This document shows, piece after piece, positions 42,743 to 51,720 of a DNA stretch of 64,000 bases; the first letter of the stretch is position 1, and every line of letters starts with the position of its first letter. Source of the stretch: Adlercreutzia sp910585575 (GTDB taxonomy: Bacteria; Actinomycetota; Coriobacteriia; Coriobacteriales; Eggerthellaceae); assembly GCF_951801035.1 (NCBI RefSeq), contig NZ_CATOKT010000003.1; one strand, given 5' to 3'. Made by a program: the position numbers and the translations under genes. The notes under the pieces are model-generated. The model saw only the letters and a list, made by a program, of their open reading frames with translations. It searched no databases and was not told where the DNA came from.

Positions 42743-42771
42743 TTGCCCATCCTGGGGTTTTGTGGCACAAT
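42743..42771 (+). promoter_or_regulatory. Promoter of tRNA-Val
   Basis: TTGCCC (42743-42748) and CACAAT (42766-42771) are spaced by 17 bases, about 30 bases before the tRNA. Confidence 0.45.
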
Positions 42772-42801
42772 ACCGCTTCACGCGAGTAATCGCGCATTCA
42801 T

Positions 42802-42876
42802 GGTCGAGTGGCGCAGCGGGAGCGCAGGTGCCTTACAAGCACAAGGTCGGGGGTTCAAATCCCTCCTCGACCACCA
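42802..42876 (+). tRNA. tRNA-Val (anticodon TAC)
   Basis: Full cloverleaf: acceptor GGTCGAG/CTCGACC, D arm GCGC-GCGC, anticodon loop CTTACAA giving TAC, T arm GGGGG-TTCAAAT-CCCTC, discriminator A and encoded CCA. It sits directly before the Tad operon. No duplicated 3' end is seen that would mark an attachment site. Confidence 0.95.
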
Positions 42877-42886
42877 TGAATTTTCG

Positions 42887-42926
42887 CAGGCCGTCGCTGG
42901 TTTTCAGCGGCGGCCTGTTTGTTTTC
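42887..42926 (+). terminator. Terminator after tRNA-Val
   Basis: CAGGCCGTCGCTG (42887-42899) pairs with CAGCGGCGGCCTG (42905-42917; one G-T pair) around GTTTT, followed by TTTGTTTT. Confidence 0.85.
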
Positions 42927-43046
42927 TCTCTTTTTGGCGCGCCGCGCGTTTGCGAATCGTCTGCGAACCATAGGCGACTTTCTGACGATAGATTCCCGAC
43001 GAAGAGCTTGCATCCTGCCTTCGGTTTTTGAATGACAGGAGGTGCG

Positions 43047-43898
43047 ATGAAGTCTCGCAAATCGTTGCTCGTCGGTACGGGCTGTGCTGTTTTGTGCGCG
43101 CTCTGCGTGTCCCTGTATCTCGTCGGGGTCCAGGGGCAGGTGGAGGAGGCACGGGCAGAGGCCCTGGCGCGCTATGGCGGCGACCAAATCGAGGTATGCG
43201 TTGCCAAGCGCGATTTGGCGCCTGGCGAGGTGGTCGAGGAAAACGCCATTGCCATGCGGCTTTGGGTGGCCGACCTGCTTCCCGAGGGCGCCATTACCGA
43301 TCCGCAGCGCATTGTCGGACAGCGCCTGGGCTCCAGTGTCTACAAGGGCGAAGTGCTGTGCGCACGCCGTACCGAGGTCACCAACGCGGCGCTCAGCGTG
43401 CCTGCGGGCAAGGCGGCTATCAGCGTTCCTGCCCAGGCGGTACAGGCGGTGGGAGGCTCGGTGGAGCCTGGCATGGCGGTGGATGTGTACGCCACAGGTC
43501 CTGCGGCTACCAGCCAGCTTGTGCAGGGCGCTTTGGTGCTGGCCACCAGCGCGAGCACCGAGGACGCGTCAGCGAATAACGCATGGATCACCCTTGCCGT
43601 CGACCCCGATCGCGTCCAGGAAGTGGTGGCGGCAGCCCAGAATCTCGCGCTCTATTTCGTGCTGCCTGCAGCGGCTTTGCCGTCATCGCCTGAGGCTTCC
43701 GATGAGATTGCGCCTTCCGGCGACGGTACTCCTTCCGGCGCTGTGGCGCCGTCGGAGCCACCTGATGCCCTCGAAGGGGTCCCATCGTCTGGAGAGGGTC
43801 CTGATCCTGCATCGGCTTCCGATACCGACGCTCATTCGCCGGCTGCGGTGTCCGTTGCGCCCCCTCAAGATCCTCGCTCTCCCTCCACTCAAGAATAG
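43047..43898 (+). CDS. cpaB: Tad pilus assembly protein CpaB/RcpC
   Basis: From ATG 43047 (AGGAGG upstream) it is 283 residues. An N-terminal membrane helix (about 9-28) is followed by an SAF-type domain, VCVAKRDLAPGEVVEENAIAM. This is the usual start of CpaB/RcpC, the periplasmic pilus-assembly component. VGQRLGSSVYKGEVL and AAISVPAQAVQAVGG complete the domain. The last 75 residues are a Pro/Ser/Ala linker without structure. It is the first gene of the Tad operon, which appears to start between the tRNA terminator and here. Confidence 0.88.
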   Translation: MKSRKSLLVGTGCAVLCALCVSLYLVGVQGQVEEARAEALARYGGDQIEVCVAKRDLAPGEVVEENAIAMRLWVADLLPEGAITDPQRIVGQRLGSSVYKGEVLCARRTEVTNAALSVPAGKAAISVPAQAVQAVGGSVEPGMAVDVYATGPAATSQLVQGALVLATSASTEDASANNAWITLAVDPDRVQEVVAAAQNLALYFVLPAAALPSSPEASDEIAPSGDGTPSGAVAPSEPPDALEGVPSSGEGPDPASASDTDAHSPAAVSVAPPQDPRSPSTQE

Positions 43899-43908
43899 GA
43901 GGCTGTTC

Positions 43909-45357
43909 ATGACGTCCCATCCATCCGTGATGCTTTGCGCTTCGCCTGACGATTTGTCGCTGGTCTCTTCGTTTGCGCTCTCGCTTGAAGAGCTGAAGTC
44001 GTTTCCCTGGCTCACCCTGTGCTCGGATGCTGCGCAGGCGCGCCAAGAGTTGCTGGACAACCCTCTCTATCAAGAAGCGTGGGTGCTTTCCAGCCGTGAA
44101 GTTGAGGGCATTAATTTAGCTGCTGCCATTAAAGCGGACAAGCCGAAACGGCCGGTGCATCTTGTGGAGCTCGAGCCCAATGACGAGACCTTTGAGCGCG
44201 CTCGGGCTGCCAACGTCGATGGCGTGTGGTCGGTGGAGGAACTCGTTTGGCGCTGCGAGACCTATGCGGTCGAAGTGTCGGTCTCGTCCCAGGAATCAGC
44301 AGGATTGGATGACGGTGCCGCCTCTTGCGGCGGCGACGCGGAAACGACCCGGACCGTGGACTCGGGGAACGCCGACGAGCGGGGCAGTGAAGCCGTTGGG
44401 GCGGTGCCGGCTCTCTCGGTGCCGCCTTCATCGGAGCTATCTCAGGGGCAAAACGACCCGGATGGGGCTCGAGGGAAAAGTGCGCTTCTGCCCGATCATA
44501 AGGGTTTCCTCCTGTCGGTGCTCAGCGGCAGCGGGGGAGCGGGAAAAAGCACGGTATCGCTGCTGGCGGCCGCGCTGGCCCGGCGGCGCGGGTTGCGCGT
44601 TGCGCTTCTTGACGGGGATTTTCGCTTCGGCGATCTTGCTTCTCTGGCCCCGTTGCTGCCCCAGGTGGCAGCTGATGACCTTCTTTCATCCTCCGATATC
44701 CTCGATCCGGTTGATGACTGCGATCTAGTGCTGGTGGCTGCCCCGCGTCGGCTGGAGCAGGCCGAGATCTTGGCGCCGCGCATCGATCTTCTTGTCGAAA
44801 GGCTCCTCGAGCGATTCGACGTGGTGGTGGCCAACACAGGAGGCCCTTGGGAAGAGCCTCATGCCTTTCTGCTTGAGGCAAGCATGACGGCGCTCATTCT
44901 TGTGGACCAGCGCGCCTCGTCGGTGCGGGCTTGCCGCCGTTGCCTCGATGTCTGTGCGCGATGCGGTATTGCCACAGGTGCGTTTCTGCTCGTGCTTAAC
45001 CGCTGCGGCAAACACGCGCTGTTCACCGGCGCCGACGTTTCGGAGGCCCTTAACGGCGCCCATGTCGTCGAATTGCAGGAGGGCGGGAGCGAGGTGGAAG
45101 AACTACTCGGTGCGGGGCGTCTCGATGAGCTGCTCTCCCAAGACGGGCCCCTTTGCGCCAGTGTGGACTGGCTGCTCGACGAGGTGGCCCTTCCGATGGG
45201 CAAAACCCCAGCGGGCCAGGGCGTTCGCCATGGCCTTGCGGCGGGAACGGCAAGAAGAAGCACGTCAAGTCGTCGGCGCGGCGCCTTGAAGGGGCGCCGA
45301 GGCCGCCGTCCTAAGGTCGATGCTCGTGCATTGGCCATCTCAGGCGATGGGCGATAG
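43909..45357 (+). CDS. tadZ: TadZ/CpaE-like ATPase
   Basis: ATG 43909 follows ATAGGAGG and gives 482 residues. Residues 1-120 resemble an atypical receiver (VMLCASPDDLSLV, WVLSSREVEG). An acidic Ser/Glu linker follows, then a MinD/ParA-type ATPase: deviant Walker A LSGSGGAGKSTVSLL, VALLDGDFRFGDLA, and DVVVANTGG. The C-terminus ends in a long basic tail (SSRRRGALKGRRGRRPK). TadZ localises the pilus machine to its cell pole or site. It is co-transcribed with cpaB and tadA. Confidence 0.85.
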   Translation: MTSHPSVMLCASPDDLSLVSSFALSLEELKSFPWLTLCSDAAQARQELLDNPLYQEAWVLSSREVEGINLAAAIKADKPKRPVHLVELEPNDETFERARAANVDGVWSVEELVWRCETYAVEVSVSSQESAGLDDGAASCGGDAETTRTVDSGNADERGSEAVGAVPALSVPPSSELSQGQNDPDGARGKSALLPDHKGFLLSVLSGSGGAGKSTVSLLAAALARRRGLRVALLDGDFRFGDLASLAPLLPQVAADDLLSSSDILDPVDDCDLVLVAAPRRLEQAEILAPRIDLLVERLLERFDVVVANTGGPWEEPHAFLLEASMTALILVDQRASSVRACRRCLDVCARCGIATGAFLLVLNRCGKHALFTGADVSEALNGAHVVELQEGGSEVEELLGAGRLDELLSQDGPLCASVDWLLDEVALPMGKTPAGQGVRHGLAAGTARRSTSSRRRGALKGRRGRRPKVDARALAISGDGR

Positions 45358-45365
45358 GGGGCTCT

Positions 45366-46697
45366 ATGGCATTTTTGGAACGTGTCCGTTGCGTTGAAGA
45401 CGGCCGGCCACATGAAGGCCAGCCCAAGGAAGATGCTGGCCTCGAGGCACTTCGGCGGGCTGTGGCGGAGTTGGTGCCGCTCGATCGCATTGCCGCCATT
45501 ATGGGCGAGAGCCCCGAGCGAGCACGCAATGAGTTGCGCTCGGCCTGTCGACGCCTGCGACCGCAAGCGCCCTGGTGCTATCAGGAAGAGGCCGTGTTTC
45601 GCCTCTTGGTAGAGAACCTCATCAACACGGTTTTCGGCTTGGGGCCTCTTGAGGACCTCATCGCCGACGAAACCGTGACGGAGATTATGGTCAATGGCAC
45701 GCGCAGCGTATTTGTGGAGAGGGAAGGCAGGCTCCAGGCGGTGCCGGTGCACTTTGAGAGCGACGAACAGGTACGCGCCCTCATTGACCGCATTCTTGGT
45801 CCCTTGGGGCGGCGCATCGATGAGTCGTCGCCGCTTGCCAGCGCGCGTCTTCCCCAGGGCCATCGCGTCCATGCGGTCATTCCGCCGCTGGCCATTGACG
45901 GCCCCCATCTCACCATCCGTTCGTTTCGGAGGCGCATCCTGTCCCTTGACGAGCTGCGAGAGAACGGCTCGTTCGGCGAGGAAGTGCAGCAGCTTCTCGT
46001 GTGGGCGGTGCGCCTGCGCAAGAGCCTGGCGGTGGCTGGAGGCACGGGCAGCGGGAAGACGACGTTGCTCAACGCTCTGTCCTGCTTCATTCCTCCCGGC
46101 GAGCGCATTATCACCATCGAGGATGCCGCTGAGCTGAAATTCGATGAGCACCCGCACGTTGTGCGACTGGAAGCGCGCGGGCGCAACGCCGAGGGGGAGG
46201 GGGAAGTGACCATTCGCGAGCTCGTCGTCAATGCTCTGCGCATGCGCCCCGATCGAATTATTGTCGGCGAATGTCGTTCCGCCGAGGCCATTGACATGCT
46301 CCAGGCCATGAACACCGGTCATGACGGCTCTCTAACAACGCTGCATGCTAATTCGCCGCGCGAAGCCGTGGATCGCCTCGTTACCATGGTGCGCTTTGCC
46401 GTCGATTTGCCGCTTGACGCCATCGAGGCACAAATCGGCAATGCCTTCGACGTGGTGGTGCAAACCGCGCGCCTGCCCGGCGGAGGTCGCTGCGTTTCCG
46501 AGATTGCCTCCATGAGCTTCGACGCCCAAGCGCGGCGCTGTGTGCTTACGACGCACTACCGCCGCGATATCGGGGAGGAAGCGGGGCGATGGCTGAGCGT
46601 GCCCGCTTGGATAGACGATGTTGCCAAGCACCATGTGGCCGACAAGAAAGAGGTGAAGCAATGGATCCGTCGCTTGTCCTTGCCTTTGGCAGCGTAG
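45366..46697 (+). CDS. tadA: Tad pilus assembly ATPase TadA/CpaF
   Basis: 443 residues. This secretion ATPase powers pilin polymerisation. The N-terminal helical domain leads to LGPLEDLIADETVTEIMVNGT, the CpaF hallmark. Walker A GGTGSGKT is at residues 225-232, the Asp box ITIEDAAELKF follows, and VVRLEAR, RMRPDRIIVGECRSAEA (Walker B) and TGHDGSLTTLHAN (His box) complete the set. Only 8 bases follow the tadZ stop, and tadB starts inside its 3' end, overlapping by 37 bases. Confidence 0.95.
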   Translation: MAFLERVRCVEDGRPHEGQPKEDAGLEALRRAVAELVPLDRIAAIMGESPERARNELRSACRRLRPQAPWCYQEEAVFRLLVENLINTVFGLGPLEDLIADETVTEIMVNGTRSVFVEREGRLQAVPVHFESDEQVRALIDRILGPLGRRIDESSPLASARLPQGHRVHAVIPPLAIDGPHLTIRSFRRRILSLDELRENGSFGEEVQQLLVWAVRLRKSLAVAGGTGSGKTTLLNALSCFIPPGERIITIEDAAELKFDEHPHVVRLEARGRNAEGEGEVTIRELVVNALRMRPDRIIVGECRSAEAIDMLQAMNTGHDGSLTTLHANSPREAVDRLVTMVRFAVDLPLDAIEAQIGNAFDVVVQTARLPGGGRCVSEIASMSFDAQARRCVLTTHYRRDIGEEAGRWLSVPAWIDDVAKHHVADKKEVKQWIRRLSLPLAA

Positions 46698-47641
46698 GGC
46701 TGTCCGCTGTAGCAGGGTTTCTGCTCAGCCGCGAGTGGTATGCGCACTCTCTCAGCCGCGCTCGCGCCCGGGCTTTGCTTGACGTGCAGCGGGAGAGCCG
46801 CGGTAAAGCGGCCCTTCGCTGGCATTTGCGCAATGGCATTGCCCCTTTGCGCCCTGCCGCCGAGGCGCTTTTGCAGGTAAAGGCCGTCCGTCGGTCGTTG
46901 GGGCAACTCGAAGGCTCGTGCGAGGCCCGCGGGTACCTGACGTCGCAGGTGGCTCTCATGACCATGCTCATATTTGCCGGAGTGGGGTGCGTGGCAGGCG
47001 GCTGGGCTTTGACGCAGTCGCCGGTGTTTGGGGCGGCCATAGCCGGGGGTGCCTTGATCCTCGGTGCCAGTGCGACGAAGGCCGAAGCGGAAAAGCGCGC
47101 GTGCGCCCTTCGCGACGAGATTCCCGATGCGCTGCGCTCGATAGGCGTCTGCTTCAAGGCGGGGCTGTCTCTTATGCAGACATTGCACCAGACGGGGAGC
47201 GAAATGAAGGGTCCGCTGGGTGCATTGTTCCTTGCGGCGGCGCGGGTGCTGGAAACAGGCGGAACTGCTTCTGAGGCGCTGGCGCTTTTCAAGCATCGTG
47301 CCGATGCGCCCGAATTGGCCTTTGTGGCGGTTGCGCTCGACGTGCAGCATCAAACCGGAGGGAGCTTGGCGCCGGTGCTCGAGGCTGCTCGCGAGTCAGT
47401 GGAGGGGGAAATCGAGCTGGCACGCTCGCTCAAGGTGCAGACAGCCCAGGCGAAGCTGTCAGCGCGTATTGTCACGGTGATGCCCTTCGTGCTCATCGCA
47501 CTGTTCTCGTTCATGAGTCCCGGGTTTCTCGACCCCTTCTTCGCCAGTGTGCCCGGCATGGTGCTTTTAGCTTTGGCGCTGGTCATGCAGGTGGGCGGGG
47601 TGATGCTTGTTCGACGTACGCTCGCTGTCGGGGCTGGGTGA
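46661..47641 (+). CDS. tadB: Tad pilus inner-membrane protein TadB
   Basis: ATG 46661 (AAGAGGTGAAGCA upstream) gives 326 residues. The frame is open for 24 codons more but lies within tadA. It has helices near 3-22, 95-135 and 265-325, and the type II secretion F domain in between: LRDEIPDALRSIGVCFKAGLS and TGSEMKGPLGALFLAAARVLETG. With TadC it forms the membrane platform of the pilus. The stop overlaps the tadC start. Confidence 0.88.
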   Translation: MDPSLVLAFGSVGLSAVAGFLLSREWYAHSLSRARARALLDVQRESRGKAALRWHLRNGIAPLRPAAEALLQVKAVRRSLGQLEGSCEARGYLTSQVALMTMLIFAGVGCVAGGWALTQSPVFGAAIAGGALILGASATKAEAEKRACALRDEIPDALRSIGVCFKAGLSLMQTLHQTGSEMKGPLGALFLAAARVLETGGTASEALALFKHRADAPELAFVAVALDVQHQTGGSLAPVLEAARESVEGEIELARSLKVQTAQAKLSARIVTVMPFVLIALFSFMSPGFLDPFFASVPGMVLLALALVMQVGGVMLVRRTLAVGAG

Positions 47642-48612
47642 GGTTCATGGGCACGAAGGTGCTGATCGCTGTGGCGGTAGCTGCGGTTGGGCTGGCGGCG
47701 GTCGCGGGCTGGTGTGCGTGGCAGGTGTATGGCCGCTGGAGGAGCCGGGCAAGGGCACGTCGGGCGGTGCGCGAGATGGGCCACCAGGATCATGCTGGCT
47801 TTTGGGGGCTTTCGGGCGCGGCGGAAATGCTCGAGGGGGACGATGCCGTTGCGCGCCTCATCGCGTTTGCCGTAGCCCTCGATCACCGGGCGCGCGGCGT
47901 GTCGTTTCGCTGGCTGGCGCCCTCATCGATACGCTGCCGTCCCGTTGATGAGCGTCGGTGGATGGCAGCGGGGCTCGCGGGACGAGTAGGCGCTCCGGTG
48001 GTTTGGGAGGCGCGCATCCGCTTGGCGATGGGGTTCGGGCTATGCGGTGGGCTGCTGGGTTTCTGCTTCTCGACGGAGTTTGGCCTGGCTATGGCAGGTG
48101 CGGCTGCAGTTGTTGGGTGGCGGGCATTGCCCTGGGCTGTCGAGCAGCGCGCTCGATCGCGCGCCGAGGAGATGGAGCGCCACCTGTCGGAAATGCTCGA
48201 TGTGATGGCGCTGGGGTTGCGAAGCGGTTTGTCCTTCGATCGCAGCCTCGAGCTGTATCTCGAGCACTTCGAGAGTCTGTTGGCCTCCTCGTTCGCTCGG
48301 GCGCAGCAGCAGTGGACGCGCGGGCTTGCCTCGAGGTCGCAAGCCTTGCGCCACGTGGCCGCCTCCTATCGGTCGCCGCTCCTCGAGCGGGTAGTGGAGA
48401 ACATCATCCGCTCCCTTCGGTTCGGCTCAACGCTGGCAGACAACCTTGAGGATGCAGCCCGCGAGGCGCGGCGCGGCTACCAGGCGCGCAAGCAGGAACA
48501 AGTGGCGAAAGCGCCGGTCAAGATGATGGTGCCGACGGGGGTTCTTATTCTGCCCGCCATGCTGCTTTTGGTATTGGGTCCTGTTCTGCTCGAACTGGCA
48601 GGCGGGTTTTAG
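47638..48612 (+). CDS. tadC: Tad pilus inner-membrane protein TadC
   Basis: 324 residues from a GTG that overlaps the tadB stop (GTGA). The ATG three codons later is the alternative start. It has the T2SSF pattern EMERHLSEMLDVMALGLRSGLSFDRSLELYLE, then VVENIIRSLRFGSTLADNLED and a C-terminal hydrophobic helix pair (PTGVLILPAMLLLVLGPVLLE). It pairs with TadB. The Flp pilin gene follows after 25 bases. Confidence 0.88.
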   Translation: MRFMGTKVLIAVAVAAVGLAAVAGWCAWQVYGRWRSRARARRAVREMGHQDHAGFWGLSGAAEMLEGDDAVARLIAFAVALDHRARGVSFRWLAPSSIRCRPVDERRWMAAGLAGRVGAPVVWEARIRLAMGFGLCGGLLGFCFSTEFGLAMAGAAAVVGWRALPWAVEQRARSRAEEMERHLSEMLDVMALGLRSGLSFDRSLELYLEHFESLLASSFARAQQQWTRGLASRSQALRHVAASYRSPLLERVVENIIRSLRFGSTLADNLEDAAREARRGYQARKQEQVAKAPVKMMVPTGVLILPAMLLLVLGPVLLELAGGF

Positions 48613-48637
48613 GAAACAAGAAAGAAAGGAAGGAACG

Positions 48638-48880
48638 ATGGGTATATGGAAGCGCGTGGCACGTCGGGCAAGCAGAGGGTGGAAGGCGGCCAACCGCATC
48701 GTCGTGCAGGCGGCAGTGCGCGGACGGTGCAAGCTCAGCGACGCGAAGGGCCAGGGCACGACCGAGTACGCCATTCTTGTTGGCGTGCTGGTGGTTATCG
48801 CCATCATTGCCATTACAGCGTTCAGGCCGAATATCGAGAAGCTCTGGACGGCCATCAAGGACGGTATTCAAGGGCTCTAA
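48638..48880 (+). CDS. flp: Flp-type pilin
   Basis: 80 residues, AAGAAAGGAAGG upstream of the ATG. The class III prepilin motif is present: GQGTTEYAILVGVLVVIAIIAI, with cleavage after the first Gly expected and Glu at position 5 of the mature chain, followed by Tyr as in Flp. The leader, at about 38 basic residues, is longer than usual. The mature part is about 42 residues, essentially one helix and a short tail (KDGIQGL). It is the major structural subunit of the Tad pilus. Confidence 0.87.
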   Translation: MGIWKRVARRASRGWKAANRIVVQAAVRGRCKLSDAKGQGTTEYAILVGVLVVIAIIAITAFRPNIEKLWTAIKDGIQGL

Positions 48881-49068
48881 GGGGCGAGCGGGGTCAAAGC
48901 ACGGTTGAGTTTGCCGTGGTGACGGCAGCGTTCATGGCGGTAATAGTGGCGGCTGGCGCCTTGTGGCATGCGCTTGCCCAGGGTGCGTTCGTGGAGCACG
49001 CCCTCGCCGCCGCTTCCCATCATGTGCACGGTGTGGTGGGATGGGTCGTCGACATCTTCAGCTATTGA
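48844..49068 (+). CDS. Small TadE-like pseudopilin, start codon unresolved
   Basis: The frame encodes a prepilin-like motif (GERGQSTVEFAVVTAAF) and one helix, ending GVVGWVVDIFSY, so a real gene is likely. It overlaps the end of flp. No ATG, GTG or TTG lies between the flp end and the motif. In-frame candidates are CTG at 48844, or CTA at 48877 exactly at the flp stop; the next GTG (48916) would remove the motif. Possible explanations are a non-AUG start, -1 frameshifting from flp, or a point mutation of a GTG overlapping the flp stop. The coordinate given is the CTG. The protein would be a minor pilus subunit. Confidence 0.55.
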   Translation: MDGHQGRYSRALRGERGQSTVEFAVVTAAFMAVIVAAGALWHALAQGAFVEHALAAASHHVHGVVGWVVDIFSY

Positions 49069-49086
49069 GAAGGAGGCGAGAGAATC

Positions 49087-49611
49087 ATGGGCAAAAGGCC
49101 GATTTCTGCCAAGATGATATCCCGCAAGGGACAGACGACGGTGGAGGCGGCGGTGGCTCTGCCCGTGCTTCTTATCTTGGTGCTGATGCTCGTGCAGCCG
49201 GCCATAATGCTCTATGACCGCATGGTCATGGAAAGCGCCGCCTGGGAAGGCTGCCGATTGTTGGCTACGGCGCAATCTCAGGGCAAAGCGACGTGCGAAG
49301 CGCTGGTGAAGCGTCGGTTGGGGGCCGTGCCTCCCCTGGATTGCTTCCATGTGCATGAGGGAGGGTGCACGTGGCGCGTGAAGTGCCAGGGAGGGGGCGG
49401 CTCGTCTCAGGTGAGCGTCGTCGTCTCCACTGAGGTGAAGCCGTTGCCCCTTCTCGACACGGCCGGGGCCCTGCTTGGAATCCTCAACGAACGAGGTTGT
49501 TTTGAAGTCAGCGCATCGGCTTCATTGGACACGCGGGCTCCCTGGGCGCAGGCCTCGCTTGCCGGGAGCGATCCGAACGAAAAGGTAGGGAAGTGGATCG
49601 ATGGTGACTGA
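49087..49611 (+). CDS. TadE-like pseudopilin
   Basis: 174 residues, GAAGGAGG upstream. N-terminal class III motif KGQTTVEAAVALPVLLILVLM (residues about 14-34), then an extracytoplasmic domain with two or three Cys (WEGCRLLAT, CFHVHEGGC). TadE proteins are processed by the Tad prepilin peptidase and form a minor part of the pilus base. It overlaps the following TadG-like gene by 11 bases. Confidence 0.82.
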   Translation: MGKRPISAKMISRKGQTTVEAAVALPVLLILVLMLVQPAIMLYDRMVMESAAWEGCRLLATAQSQGKATCEALVKRRLGAVPPLDCFHVHEGGCTWRVKCQGGGGSSQVSVVVSTEVKPLPLLDTAGALLGILNERGCFEVSASASLDTRAPWAQASLAGSDPNEKVGKWIDGD

Positions 49612-51712
49612 TACCTGGTTCCGCGATGAACGCGGATTCACGACGGCAGGCATGGCGGTAGCGCTGCTCGTTGCGCTCGCTTTATTGTTTTCAACAGCAC
49701 AGGTGTATCGCGTTAACTCCCAGGCATCGGAAATTCAGAACGTGGCGGACGCCGTGGCTCTGGCTGCCGAAAACGAAGTGGGCGAATTCATGATTGCGGT
49801 GCGCCTGTGCGACAGTGTGGTGCTGTCGATGTCGCTTCTGGGGGTCTCGTGCTATGGTTTGGGCGTCGTGGCGCTCTGCGTGCCCCCGACGGCCGAGGTG
49901 GGCGCCACATTGATCGAAGCGGGCGCCAAGACGCTCAAGGCGCGTGACGGCTTTGCCGAGCGGGCGGCACAGGGGCTGAACCAGCTGCAAAAGGCGCTGC
50001 CCTTTGTGGCCGCCGCCCAAGGCGCAGCAGTGGCTGCGGCCAATGGGAAGCAGCGGCCCTATGGCTACTACGCGATGGGGCTGTTGGTGGCCTCTGAAGG
50101 CAAGCCTATCGTTGCGGGGTCCAATGCGGCGGAGGGGTCTTTGCAGGATGCCGTGGACGATAAACAGGATGCCCTTGCCGAAGCGGCCGCAAAGGCCGAG
50201 GAGGCAACGCGGGATGCCCAGGCGGCGAAGCGCCGAGCCTTCATGCGCGATTGCGGCGACAATCCGAGCTACTGCCTCTATGAGCGCGCCGCGCATCTTG
50301 CCGGACTGGGCTCGGGGGCCAATCCGCTGTACCACTCCGTTGATGCCTGGTCGTTCTCGGTTCCCTTGGAACGGGCGCGCGCTTACTACCGGGCCCGCGT
50401 GTCCCAGGAGGCGCCCCAGGGGACGTCGGTAGAGGAAGGAGCGCGCTCGGCGCTGCGCAAACGATTCTACGCCTATGCCAGCAACGAGCTCGCCCGAGCC
50501 TTTGTCCACGAGACGGCCGATGGGTTCGAGGCGTCCTTTCCGCGCTTCCCCCGCAATACCGAGCAGATGAAGAAGACGGTGCTCTATACCGAAGCGGTCT
50601 ATCCCATAACGTCCGATGAGGAAGGGTCCAGAACCATGCATGCCTGGTCGGGTTGTCCCGAGGCGCAGCCCGTCATGGCGTATGGGTCAGCTTCGCTTCT
50701 CGATGCCGAAGAATTCGAGACCTGCTCGGCCTGCCAGTTCAAGGTGAGCCTGCTCGGCTCGGTGGCGGCTGCCTCGACTTCTATCGACAACGGATTTGAG
50801 TACCACTATGACGCCATTGCACGGGCGGCCGAAGAGTACGAGAAGGCCTTGAAAGAGGCGAAGCCCTTGAAGCGCGCCGTTAAAGCCGATGCCGGCTCGC
50901 TGCTCGACAAGGCGCTGGCGGCGCTCAAAGGTGCCGCGTCTCGGCGCATTACGGCCCAGCCGCCCGGGTCATCGGGCTGCATTGCCCTGGTGGTGTCGCC
51001 CCAGGGATCGTCGACGGGCGTGTTCGAGAGTGCCTTCGTCAGGCAAGAAACCGTCTTGGGCACACGTGCGGCGCTGTCGGCGGCCACGCTTGTCGAGGAC
51101 ACGACTGACGACGCCTCGGTGGTGGGCAATCTGCTCGATGGATTTAAAGAGGGAGGCTCGCCGGTTGCCGGTGCCGGACGAGTGGTGCTGCAGTGCTGGT
51201 CGAGTCTGCTCGATGCATACAGCTCGGGCCAAAAGGCACTGAGCGAGGGCATCGAGAATGCACTCAACGGTCTTCCGCTGGTAGGATCCTCGGGTCTGGG
51301 GACCTGGGCTGCCCATGCGTTGGAAGACCGCTTGAAGGACGTAGGGCTCGAGCCGGCGCGCGATGCGCCCCTCAAGCCTGTGCTCGTGAATAGCACGGCG
51401 GTGGCTCAGGCCGACGGGGGCGATTTCGCGGTGAGGTTTCAGCGCGTCAAGCAGCAGGTGCTCTCGTCGCCCGCTTCGACGACAGATCCGTTTGTCGCGC
51501 TTGCCGACCACATCGATCGCGAGGCCTATGATCGTCTGGGCCAAGAGATTGAGATAGCGCGCATCGAGGTGCCCTTGGTGGGATTGACGTTTCCCGTCAC
51601 GGTAACCCTGCCCTCCTCGGTGCGCGACGGAGCGGCCGGGCTCGTGGAAAAGGCCACCGATTTGCTGCGCTCGTTGAACGGATCGCTTAGCGGCGTGCGG
51701 GCTTGGGGGTGA
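49601..51712 (+). CDS. TadG-like pilus-associated protein, 703 aa
   Basis: A long extracytoplasmic protein with one N-terminal helix (residues 13-31; DERGFTTAGMAVALLVALAL). The opening imitates a class III signal, but position 5 is Ala, not Glu. Next comes VNSQASEIQNVADAVALAAENEVG, a helix pattern seen in TadG-like proteins (ADAxALAAA). The remaining 600 residues are Ala-rich and largely helical, with one Cys pair (CSACQF). It is probably the large surface-exposed component of the machine. No von Willebrand domain is seen. Confidence 0.65.
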   Translation: MVTDTWFRDERGFTTAGMAVALLVALALLFSTAQVYRVNSQASEIQNVADAVALAAENEVGEFMIAVRLCDSVVLSMSLLGVSCYGLGVVALCVPPTAEVGATLIEAGAKTLKARDGFAERAAQGLNQLQKALPFVAAAQGAAVAAANGKQRPYGYYAMGLLVASEGKPIVAGSNAAEGSLQDAVDDKQDALAEAAAKAEEATRDAQAAKRRAFMRDCGDNPSYCLYERAAHLAGLGSGANPLYHSVDAWSFSVPLERARAYYRARVSQEAPQGTSVEEGARSALRKRFYAYASNELARAFVHETADGFEASFPRFPRNTEQMKKTVLYTEAVYPITSDEEGSRTMHAWSGCPEAQPVMAYGSASLLDAEEFETCSACQFKVSLLGSVAAASTSIDNGFEYHYDAIARAAEEYEKALKEAKPLKRAVKADAGSLLDKALAALKGAASRRITAQPPGSSGCIALVVSPQGSSTGVFESAFVRQETVLGTRAALSAATLVEDTTDDASVVGNLLDGFKEGGSPVAGAGRVVLQCWSSLLDAYSSGQKALSEGIENALNGLPLVGSSGLGTWAAHALEDRLKDVGLEPARDAPLKPVLVNSTAVAQADGGDFAVRFQRVKQQVLSSPASTTDPFVALADHIDREAYDRLGQEIEIARIEVPLVGLTFPVTVTLPSSVRDGAAGLVEKATDLLRSLNGSLSGVRAWG

Positions 51713-51720
51713 GGGGCAAC

